This document shows positions 25,801 through 33,109 of a stretch of DNA of 64,000 nt, in pieces (within the stretch, counting starts at the first letter, position 1; the number at the start of each line of letters is the position of its first letter). The position numbers and the translations under genes were made by a program. The notes beneath the pieces were generated by a model, which was not told the DNA's origin, ran no database searches, and worked only from the letters and a program-made list of their open reading frames with translations. Source of the DNA: Mongoliibacter ruber (GTDB lineage Bacteria; Bacteroidota; Bacteroidia; Cytophagales; Cyclobacteriaceae). The stretch spans positions 310,001 to 374,000 of the forward strand of contig NZ_PVTR01000005.1 of assembly GCF_003003005.1 (NCBI RefSeq). Direction: 5' to 3'.

Positions 25801-27119
25801 ACAGCCATACTTTTCCCGATCCAGTTAGCAAAGTACATCGGCAACCAATAAGGGTTAGGCTGCAGGGTACGCTTCTTGGAGGGGTAAACCTGATGTGGCA
25901 GTTCAACAGTCCTATCTTCTAGGTTATCTGTAAGTGCAATAATACCCCTATTCAAAAAAGCCTTGTTGAGGTTTTCCCATTCTGCTCCTTCCTGCTGCTC
26001 CCTGACATCAATTTTGTAACCTGCCACTCCCAAAGGCGAGTCTACCCTTTTCCCATTTCCAGGTATTTCTGCTTCATTCTCAACCAGTTGCCTGATATAC
26101 CAAATTAAGATCTGTTCATCATCCCAAGCCAACCTTATACCAGACTCATATTGGGGATGAATGCCGTCTGGAATTTCTTTAAGAATATCTGTGCTTACTG
26201 CCTGACCTGCATGGACAATCTTGGCAAACCCGTCATCATACACGATACTTTCTTTGAAAAGTGTGTCCCATGGGGCTGGAGGAACCACCTCAAATTCTGT
26301 CTGAGCACTTTTTCTATACAAAACTGGGAAAAGAATAGGGGCAAAAACCGGACGTGATTTCTCTTCTTCCAATTTGGGAATTCTAGCGGCGTATCTTTTG
26401 ATAAGGGGACCATCATCATGCTCCAAAGTTTGATTCTGGATTTCAGCCCATGCCTGATTGCTTACATCTACATACAAATACCCGCCATCTGCGATTTCAT
26501 CAGGACTCAAGTCGATTTTTGTTTTGTAGATCATTCCGCAAGCTTCAGCTAAAAGAGGTTGCTTGAATATGTAGGCAAATACTTTTCCCCAGCTCAACAC
26601 CTTCTTGGGTTGATAGTCAATAATTTCATCAACCTCTTTTTTCAAGGCACATTCATAACTATCGTCCGTGACAGCATTGGGGTGGGCAGGTCGGGTAAAA
26701 TTAAAACTTCGTCTGTAGGACTCCGGAAGGAATTTCTTCACACTCAGGTTTAAGTCCAGCACATCACCAAGTTTGTCTTGTGTATCACTGATATTGTCAA
26801 TACCAAAAATATCTGCAACACCTTTAATGGTATCATACTTTTTTTCGCTGGGCTTGATGGCAGCAGTCACCAATCTTGGTTGCCTATTGGCTGCTGAAGC
26901 ATTGCTTAGCGGAAAATCGTCCAAGCCTTTGACAAATGCCAGAGAAAACTCAGGTTGAAGTGTTACAAAAGGAGGCACTTGCTGAACTGGACTTAACCCT
27001 AGCTGAAATGGTTCAAATGGATTATGATTCCTTGGAACGATGACTATGTTAACATGAAGGCTTTTCCCATCAAATCTTTGAGGGAAAACCATCGTGGTGA
27101 AAGCTCTGAATTTTTCCAT
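22842..27119 (-). CDS. Giant protein B (1425 residues), unrecognised
   Basis: Starts at ATG 27119 (MEKFRAFTTMVFPQRFDG). No signal peptide, lipobox or membrane helix is evident, so it is probably cytoplasmic or exported without a classical signal. The sequence is mostly beta-strand-like with few repeats. A charged linker (about 449-475, rich in K, D, E, N) precedes a segment ELRYGKTYQFRIRMADLSGG (about 486-505) that resembles a fibronectin-type-III strand. The extreme C-terminus carries a cysteine cluster FVCCPTCENY (CC-x2-C). A Gly/His/Asn-rich stretch (DFQGGNHSHENQ) lies just before it. It forms an apparent operon with giant protein A upstream (31-base gap). I recognise no family and propose no enzyme activity. 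Confidence 0.9.
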   Translation of the reverse strand: MEKFRAFTTMVFPQRFDGKSLHVNIVIVPRNHNPFEPFQLGLSPVQQVPPFVTLQPEFSLAFVKGLDDFPLSNASAANRQPRLVTAAIKPSEKKYDTIKGVADIFGIDNISDTQDKLGDVLDLNLSVKKFLPESYRRSFNFTRPAHPNAVTDDSYECALKKEVDEIIDYQPKKVLSWGKVFAYIFKQPLLAEACGMIYKTKIDLSPDEIADGGYLYVDVSNQAWAEIQNQTLEHDDGPLIKRYAARIPKLEEEKSRPVFAPILFPVLYRKSAQTEFEVVPPAPWDTLFKESIVYDDGFAKIVHAGQAVSTDILKEIPDGIHPQYESGIRLAWDDEQILIWYIRQLVENEAEIPGNGKRVDSPLGVAGYKIDVREQQEGAEWENLNKAFLNRGIIALTDNLEDRTVELPHQVYPSKKRTLQPNPYWLPMYFANWIGKSMAVEDRDAIEIYKNDKKNKGFIDDKENPKEEPKQTEKNDVLTAPEIRTELRYGKTYQFRIRMADLSGGGPSLEDDPLHAGPSPQTTVSFKRYLAPDNLRIEKPDHISKLEGKYFNAEDKEETTFLDNQLLKIQRPLMEYPGVVLTGKYQQRGQDPIQMLKNLDFNTDDQLVLGVPDPDANMVEFKIEVKTLQMDNQLSLEGNENYITLYTTKRNFSEDFTEGLEVPIAFIDVPVLNLGEPTNPFLRDDLKKEDLDKMEGIILPKGRHIRLSLRAVADGGSVDDQTYFGLINEGNPELDSRYGKVLQFLFYKETDSEESLLIPYKNIPTHQALFLRANEVPVTKGNLKDILKFHLLKNKSQEIPDIVQRLAMALGLRAKGMTLYAPKGERIVFGVSSRIRHSLAPDGSSVTFASRSELQDHWLGCLSYQVNRDWAWDSLETTAFSIGKTTVFRRDMIEAASGNYTARQILQRKLKEVLGLSIDYPSDGPAPIQESNVGDIEFLETASFESLQENRFGRVERGFTRIVFIDAVEPKSPFRRSVSNSNPRFPDELWVDYTITPHVKKGHAPIDQVLAEDLKLPTVLRPSQVPKIVSVGLAFSPYHRSDDYSSTEARSKYLWVEFDEAIQSPDDTYFCRVLANSPDQLLSSNNLDQFAAPEESDLPIAPEFTRVVVPGQSDDMAGLDAMQPMIKANDSDRHYILPLPPGLHPESPEMFGFFTYEFRVGHTHWAEQEDNLWSTAQGRYGRPIRVTGLQHPFPNLLCSVTRDENFLYVSAPFAKAVLKGKNVTAKPPRTSLWSLLYTQVSQADGLDFRNILLSEKIMRHDFEKEKEQKASEIEKKLQSFTFVPAASNTPSKPVSFEFKPEIVDIGAFLSLHKNLHSMGTVAFSSLEIAELLKNMGLPEDSPLSVIVVEVYGNITNFSDHIRNMRRGMTGFAGFAANQWSGDFQGGNHSHENQLPLSSGLGQFRILRTSPLTKVPFVCCPTCENY

Positions 27120-27150
27120 AATTAAGATTATTTAAAAATGATGGTTTGGA

Positions 27151-30100
27151 TCAGGCGATTTGCCTTCTTTCTTGCCAAGTTTCTTCGAAACTAATATCTA
27201 TGACAAAGCAGATGCTGATTTCCAGACCAAATGTCATGGAGGCAACACATTCTGTTCTATTACCTGACCTTGAAACACCTCCAGCTGCTTCTATATAAAT
27301 GGTGACTGACACCAGTCCCATGGCTAGACTTATCCGGCCCTTGAACAGAATCACAGCGAGCAGTTGGAATTTATCCTTTGCTATAAAAAGATCCGCTCCT
27401 ACCAAATAAGTCACACTCACATTCCCTATGACAGGTAGCCCAACAGTGATGTTTGCCCCAAAACCAAACTTCATACGTACATTGGGGCCATCTTTGGTAT
27501 CGCAGGCAAGCTTCAAATCCACTTTTCCTACAGCATAAATGGTGGCTACACTAACTGTGGCACACATCACCTGTAAGCCTCCTTTAAACTGAAGAAAAGC
27601 CCCTGCTGTGGGAATCAATTGATTTGGCTGAGAAGTAACCTTTAATGCGGCATTGAAGAAAAATCCAAGCGCCATGGAAGCTTCAAGCCTCAGTGGTGTA
27701 TTGGGGTCATTGTATAGTTCACCCGGAGGAAACTGAATGGTTGGGATTTCCTGTGAAGCCTCAAATTTATATTCCCAAATCTCACCTGCATTCCCCATGG
27801 CTATTTTTAAGCCTTTTTTCATAATATCGGCATAATCTCCATTGCCCAAAGAAGCGAGGATCTGCAAAATATTTACTACAGTTTCCAACTCTTTTGAAAG
27901 TTGTACCTCAGGAACAGAAATCCCATTGGATGAATTACCTCCTGAAGACAAGTCTCCTTCATATCCGGGCATTTTCCCTTTGTAGGCATCGAAATTTCCT
28001 TTGATGCTCATCAACCTTTTGAAACTGCCCAAGTCTACCACCATGGCCACATCTTTAACCCGGCTCTTCCATGTATCTGCTGCATTTTGAGCAAATGAGT
28101 TGATGTCAAAATCCAGCTTGGAATTTTGTTGGGATCCATTGTTGGGAGTGATTTTATAGTCCATATAAATCCTCAGGACATTAGGCATATTCACTATTTC
28201 CACCTCATTGGCTGTTGGCATTTCAAAGGATACTGCCTGACCTATTAATGGGTTTTTTGTTCCCGACAAAAGCTTAAATCCTTGAGCAACTACAGCTTCA
28301 CCTGCCTTGACAGGATCTATTTCCAGCAATTCCATGACCTTGATATTGCCATCATGGTAATCAACCTCATTGAAAGCCTTAATAGCAATATTGGGATTAT
28401 TTGCTGCAAAAACGTTGTATAAGGGTACAGCTGATCCAAAATCACTACTCGCATTTCCACTATTAGGGAAAATCGTATTATCCCGCATGAGCCTGTATGC
28501 ATCAGCAAACAATGGTGGCGTTTTGCTCAATATTTTTTTGGAATTTCTTGCAAATGATGGTGTAAGAAACAGTGCTTTTTGAGTAGCTGTGGATTGTAAA
28601 AATCCAAAGTTCAGGGTATCAGGCTGAGGGTTCCTTACTATTTCACCTGGGTTGGCCAAGCGAATTAAGTTTTTTTGGACTACTTCAGGATTGACTACTT
28701 TTTCTTTGATCCACTCACCTGTTCTGATCACAGGAATAGCTTCATGAATAGGCAATGGAGTGACATCTCCTGTACCCCTTTCATGAGAAACCAAGGTCCA
28801 ACTGCCATCTTTAGGAAGAAATACCGACCCTTTTGGAGCAATCACAAAAACAGGAGAACCTGAATTGTCCTTGGCGTGGGTAAAGTCTACCCTGCTTACT
28901 CTCATTTGCTGACCACTCTTATTGAGGTCAATAATACAATCTACATCAGCCCCTATGATGCCCCCTTGGAGGTCCAGTAAGGAAACAAATTGGTCCTCTG
29001 TCAACGGAATACCAGTTGGGGCCAATTGTACATAACCTAGGATTTTTTTGGCAGGCACTTTACCGTCATTATGCCCCTGTACTGTGTTTTCCAGCAGAAT
29101 ATCCGCATCAAACCATACCGGCACACACTTTATATCTTGCTTTCTAGCTGCACCAAGTTCAACCTCTTCACCAAAAATATTGATAAATGCTTCATTCTTG
29201 ACATAATCCCTGGTATCACTAAACTCAGGCATTGTAGGGTCTTCCTTTATATTTTTGATATCAAAAAGCCCATAGACCAAGCCTGGATGCAGCTTATATG
29301 GACTTTTTTCCTTGTGTAGCTCCCCGTCCCTTTTGAACTGATAACTAAAATCAAAAAGTCCATCTGACTCAGCCTGCCAACCACTGTCAGTACGGAAGAC
29401 AAAACCATTTGCTCCCCTAAAAATTGTGATCGTTCTGACTACCCGAATGCCCCAAGGATAAATCAAACTCTTCACTTGAATCACTTCATGAGCAGTACGC
29501 CCCAGCATCACTTCAAACTTGGCCTGGGAGGTCTGAGCTATTGCTGCTGAAGGACTGACCCAATCACTGAAAGTACTGGCTCCATAGCCTGTAAAGTCGA
29601 TTCTTGAAAGCGGAACTCCCCTGCCTGTGACCTGACTAGGTTGTGCCTGATCTATAAAAAATTCTCCATTGAAAATGTAGGTGACGCTGTGTCCTAAAGT
29701 ACTTGTACCTGTTGCGCTTCCATTATTATCCAGAATATTGGAAAGTTGGACGGTCATTCCGGCAAACATGGGTTTGTCATCTTTATCAGGGGATTCAACT
29801 TCCTTATCAGAAAATTTCTTTCCGTGATCTCCTGCTATTGTACTGATGTGCAGCCCACCTTTTACATTTTCAAAGAAGCTTGGCTGAACCATCTGTACTG
29901 AGGGTTTAGTCTTTTCCTTTTCATTTATATAAGTCAGGAATGAAACGGCCTTCAAGCCAAACGGAAGTGTAAAAAAGCATTGAAGTATGGAGTTCTGGTC
30001 ATTTTTGTATCTCTGCGTAATAAAATGACTTAAAGGAAGGGGGGCAAGCTGAATGGGAATTGGGTAATTGTTGAAAATCCTAGTTGGTCCACCATCATTT

Positions 30101-32511
30101 GGATAATAATTAAAACCTCCTTTGGGATCACCTGGCATGGTAATTTCGTTACCATTGGTATCTTCCACTGCATCAGGAGGACTTAAGTTGTATACTGGTT
30201 CCCAAGCTACTTGAGGCAAAACAAATACCCTAGCCATAGTAGCAGGCAACTGAACTTGCATCCCATCAATGATCAACCCTGAATGGTTAACTGCCTCAAT
30301 ATCATAATTCCCTTGTTCAACTTCCTTAGCCACTCCTGTCCTTTCATCTCTGCGTCCTCTGCCAGGGCGATAGTTCCCAGGCCCAACGGCTACCCCCATT
30401 TGATTGGCATTGCTACTGACATCCAACAAGGTAAAATAGTCCAGCAGCTGTTGACCAAACAAGTCGCCAAATTGCTTTTCATAATCCGGTAATTCATTTA
30501 CCAACCTAGAATCGTTTTTGCGGTTTTCAGGAACTATAGGTTTAAACTCCCTTATGGGTTTGTATACAGAGGCTTGTTGGGCAGTAGCGGTTGACACAGG
30601 AGCGTTTTGTGGGGCTGAAGGAAACCCCTGTAGCGCTTGCGCATGATGAAAACTAACTGTCAACTCATCCAAATCCTTCTCCAATGGCTTTTGTACAAGC
30701 TGACAGATCAACCAATTTTGAACCCCATCCAATCCTTTTTGGATATTCACTCGGGTATCTCTCCTCCATTTATAATTGACCAAATAAGGATCAGGCAAAG
30801 TAGGCATGTATCCAAATAGACCAAACTGTAAAAAAGTATGGCTTTCAGTTATTTTGTCCCAAGTTGAATTGATTACTCCGAAAATGATACAGGAATTCAC
30901 AGGAGAAACTGAAAAAAGTCCGTTTTCCAGAGCTATGGCTCTTGTCTTAAAACCTGGCATCCTACGATCCGCTTTGCCCTCTTGGTTGTCCCAAATGATG
31001 TTACCATCATAAAAATAAACTGCATTTTTTTCGGCGGAAGCAAAGGTGACAAAGACTGAATTCTTAGTCTTTATTTCAAAAGCATGGCCATTTACTTGCA
31101 CTGGTCTATCCAGTTGTACATCGGCATTTACTTCAGTCATCGTCAACTCAACACCTTCTGCAAGCACATTATAAACAAACGGACTTTCTTTTGAAAAAAA
31201 GAGATGTAAGGAAGTGCCGTGGGGATTTAGATTATCCTTGTAATGTTGAATATCCTGATAGACTCCCAACCAATTAGACTTGACATCGGTTATGCCTATC
31301 CTTCCAGGATCCAATAAAAACAAAGGTGAAATCAATCTCCCTTCATTACCATGCTGCCCAAGACAGGAAACCCTAAAACCCTCTTTGGTCAAAACAGCCA
31401 AGCCTCCTGCACCTGAAGCTTGAAGGGGAGCATTGATATCCAATAATGCTGCAGGGATAGCCCACCATGAAGCTTCCAGACCTGCTTTTCCATTTAACTT
31501 CACGTAAGGGCTTTTTTGGTCAAGGATTTCAAGTTCCTCTTTATCACATCGCATAGGTATCATCAACCTATTGGTCCTTTGATGAAAAAATGGAGTACCG
31601 GAAGTAAGATGGCTGAATCTCATCTCTTCCCCATAGAGCATGCAAGATGCTTCTGTAATATTGTTGATTTTGGCGATTCCTGGACTTGTAAACTCAAATT
31701 CAAATTTTTCCGGTTGGTCTAATTTCAATTCTCTTGCATCCTGACCTAAGCCTTCTTCACCCTGTGAAGTGAATTCTTGCGCTTTAAGCTCCAAAGCAAC
31801 ACTTACTTTGGACTGATTGGGAATTACCAGCCTGTTTCCAACAATAGATGGTTTGGTACTGAGCTTGACTGCACCGTTTTTTACTGCCAATCCAATGTAC
31901 CTATCTGAAGGAAGGCCAACAGCAAAAAGATCAGCCCTTATCCAAACAGACCCTTCTACCAAACTATATTCATTTCTGGACGAATCAGTAAGTTTATCAC
32001 TTTGCAATACCAATCTACCAGATGAACTCCACCGACCTGTAAAAAGCAGCGCAGGCTGGTTATTACCTGGCTGAAAGAGCGTTACCATCTTTTCTACACG
32101 ATATACATCTACAAAAATCTCGCGCCCATCAATGTGTGGAAGAGGTCCATAAGTGACTTCGGGCCTAGAACCTGCAGCCCACTGCGGCACACTATTAGGT
32201 ACCTGAGTACTACGTATTGGCACTTCTCTGAGAAATACTCGGGTATCTGAGGATCTCTCCTCCTGCCTTATGTCTTTCACTGCCTTCCTGACCGACGCCC
32301 TCTTTTGTTCGTCAATTTGATTTTTTTGAAACAAATCCATCCTGTCAAATACAAAGGATTGATTTCTAATCTGACTGACATCTTGCTTTGCCAAAGCCGA
32401 AATCGTTATAGGCAAAGCGGCCTCCCAGTCATCTCTTTGTTTTTTGGTAAATGTCTGAAATTGTCCAAAAACAGAGGACAGAAGCTCCTGAATGTTCTGC
32501 ATTTCTTCCAT
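27151..32511 (-). CDS. Giant protein A (about 1786 residues), unrecognised
   Basis: Best start is the ATG at 32511 (MEEMQNIQELLSSVFGQFQT); an in-frame TTG 54 bases upstream would add a hydrophobic stretch but is less likely. The first 90 residues are helical and charged; most of the rest is beta-rich, with a Gln/Ala/Pro linker (PQNAPVSTATAQQASVYKP, near 640) and a Gly/Arg patch (GNYRPGRGRRDERTG). The C-terminal 180 residues alternate hydrophobic and polar residues with many Gly (for example FGFGANITVGLPVIGNVSVT, RISLAMGLVSVTIYIEAAGG), like consecutive amphipathic strands of a barrel or solenoid. No classical signal peptide. First gene of a two-gene unit with giant protein B. Function unknown. 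Confidence 0.9.
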   Translation of the reverse strand: MEEMQNIQELLSSVFGQFQTFTKKQRDDWEAALPITISALAKQDVSQIRNQSFVFDRMDLFQKNQIDEQKRASVRKAVKDIRQEERSSDTRVFLREVPIRSTQVPNSVPQWAAGSRPEVTYGPLPHIDGREIFVDVYRVEKMVTLFQPGNNQPALLFTGRWSSSGRLVLQSDKLTDSSRNEYSLVEGSVWIRADLFAVGLPSDRYIGLAVKNGAVKLSTKPSIVGNRLVIPNQSKVSVALELKAQEFTSQGEEGLGQDARELKLDQPEKFEFEFTSPGIAKINNITEASCMLYGEEMRFSHLTSGTPFFHQRTNRLMIPMRCDKEELEILDQKSPYVKLNGKAGLEASWWAIPAALLDINAPLQASGAGGLAVLTKEGFRVSCLGQHGNEGRLISPLFLLDPGRIGITDVKSNWLGVYQDIQHYKDNLNPHGTSLHLFFSKESPFVYNVLAEGVELTMTEVNADVQLDRPVQVNGHAFEIKTKNSVFVTFASAEKNAVYFYDGNIIWDNQEGKADRRMPGFKTRAIALENGLFSVSPVNSCIIFGVINSTWDKITESHTFLQFGLFGYMPTLPDPYLVNYKWRRDTRVNIQKGLDGVQNWLICQLVQKPLEKDLDELTVSFHHAQALQGFPSAPQNAPVSTATAQQASVYKPIREFKPIVPENRKNDSRLVNELPDYEKQFGDLFGQQLLDYFTLLDVSSNANQMGVAVGPGNYRPGRGRRDERTGVAKEVEQGNYDIEAVNHSGLIIDGMQVQLPATMARVFVLPQVAWEPVYNLSPPDAVEDTNGNEITMPGDPKGGFNYYPNDGGPTRIFNNYPIPIQLAPLPLSHFITQRYKNDQNSILQCFFTLPFGLKAVSFLTYINEKEKTKPSVQMVQPSFFENVKGGLHISTIAGDHGKKFSDKEVESPDKDDKPMFAGMTVQLSNILDNNGSATGTSTLGHSVTYIFNGEFFIDQAQPSQVTGRGVPLSRIDFTGYGASTFSDWVSPSAAIAQTSQAKFEVMLGRTAHEVIQVKSLIYPWGIRVVRTITIFRGANGFVFRTDSGWQAESDGLFDFSYQFKRDGELHKEKSPYKLHPGLVYGLFDIKNIKEDPTMPEFSDTRDYVKNEAFINIFGEEVELGAARKQDIKCVPVWFDADILLENTVQGHNDGKVPAKKILGYVQLAPTGIPLTEDQFVSLLDLQGGIIGADVDCIIDLNKSGQQMRVSRVDFTHAKDNSGSPVFVIAPKGSVFLPKDGSWTLVSHERGTGDVTPLPIHEAIPVIRTGEWIKEKVVNPEVVQKNLIRLANPGEIVRNPQPDTLNFGFLQSTATQKALFLTPSFARNSKKILSKTPPLFADAYRLMRDNTIFPNSGNASSDFGSAVPLYNVFAANNPNIAIKAFNEVDYHDGNIKVMELLEIDPVKAGEAVVAQGFKLLSGTKNPLIGQAVSFEMPTANEVEIVNMPNVLRIYMDYKITPNNGSQQNSKLDFDINSFAQNAADTWKSRVKDVAMVVDLGSFKRLMSIKGNFDAYKGKMPGYEGDLSSGGNSSNGISVPEVQLSKELETVVNILQILASLGNGDYADIMKKGLKIAMGNAGEIWEYKFEASQEIPTIQFPPGELYNDPNTPLRLEASMALGFFFNAALKVTSQPNQLIPTAGAFLQFKGGLQVMCATVSVATIYAVGKVDLKLACDTKDGPNVRMKFGFGANITVGLPVIGNVSVTYLVGADLFIAKDKFQLLAVILFKGRISLAMGLVSVTIYIEAAGGVSRSGNRTECVASMTFGLEISICFVIDISFEETWQERRQIA

Positions 32512-32790
32512 TGCATAAAAGGTTAAGAGGTAAAAAACAGTTTGCAGCTTTTTAAATCCCACCAAAAAAATTATGCTTCCAACCTAAAAACTTTTCCAAT
32601 CACCGCACAAGAACAAAATTCAAAAACAGCGTTAACTAAATGAAAGTTAGCGTATTAATTTTTTAATCGCAATGAAAAATGATTTTATTTATTAAAATAA
32701 TACAATTAAAAACATAATCATAAAACTAAAATTTAGATAGAATTTTTAAACTTTTTATAAATCCCAAATGCCATTAAACAAAATATGCTT

Positions 32791-32852
32791 ATATGATTAT
32801 CCGCAATCAAGCCACTAATCAATTAAACGAGGTTTTTTTGGCAAAGGGATAC
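32791..32852 (+). repeat. 62-base intergenic repeat, copy A
   Basis: Matches the reverse complement of 51068-51129 at 58 of 62 positions. The best-conserved core is GCCACTAATCAATTAAACGA, flanked by TATCCGCAATCA and by GGCAAA.GGATAC. Weaker similarity continues downstream (TATTTATTGAT, CTACTGG). It is oriented toward the TonB receptor gene, about 258 bases before its ATG. Confidence 0.85.
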
Positions 32853-32862
32853 CTGTCCTCTG

Positions 32863-32885
32863 AGAGACGAGTTGGATCCGTCTCT
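32863..32885 (+). other. Stem-loop after repeat copy A
   Basis: AGAGACG-AGTTGGATC-CGTCTCT, a perfect 7-bp stem followed by GCCA. The flanking TTGGCA (32838) and TGCCAA (32885) can also pair, which suggests a longer folded leader RNA. The equivalent stretch is absent from copy B. Confidence 0.45.
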
Positions 32886-33109
32886 GCCAAGTTATTTATT
32901 GATCTGAATCAAACATTAAAACTAGAATTATAATCTACTGGCAAAGTGGTGAATAATCATACTATTTTAAATGAAAAGTCCCTTTATTATTAAAATTTGA
33001 AAAGTTCACACTTGATTTTATCCACTCCTAAGAAGAAAACAAAGGTAATCCTAAAGAGCCTTGAAAATAGATTAATTAGAAGTAATATTGAACAAATCCA
33101 TTGACCCAA

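Larger units (their letters stand above)
32512..33109. other. Divergent gap between giant pair and TonB receptor
   Basis: About 600 bases, A/T rich, without a convincing ORF. It must contain the promoter of the giant gene pair (minus) and of the receptor (plus). It contains repeat copy A (32791-32852) and, just after, a hairpin at 32863-32885. Confidence 0.6.

Noticed and set aside
22842-32511. Prophage or contractile-injection-system tail genes
   Set aside because: The giant size and beta-rich character suggested it, but no sheath, tube, baseplate, ATPase or integrase gene lies nearby.
32840-32880. Thiamine riboswitch, because of CTGAGA and a thiamine-binding-protein gene near the other repeat copy
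   Set aside because: Other conserved core bases of the thiamine riboswitch are absent, and the thiamine-binding-protein gene is in a different leader.
32860-32890. tRNA 3'-end-like sequence (GGATCCGTCTCTGCCA) that might mark an integration site
   Set aside because: The 7-bp stem pairs with the immediately preceding AGAGACG, so it is a simple hairpin; no D-arm, anticodon arm or acceptor 5' strand can be placed upstream.
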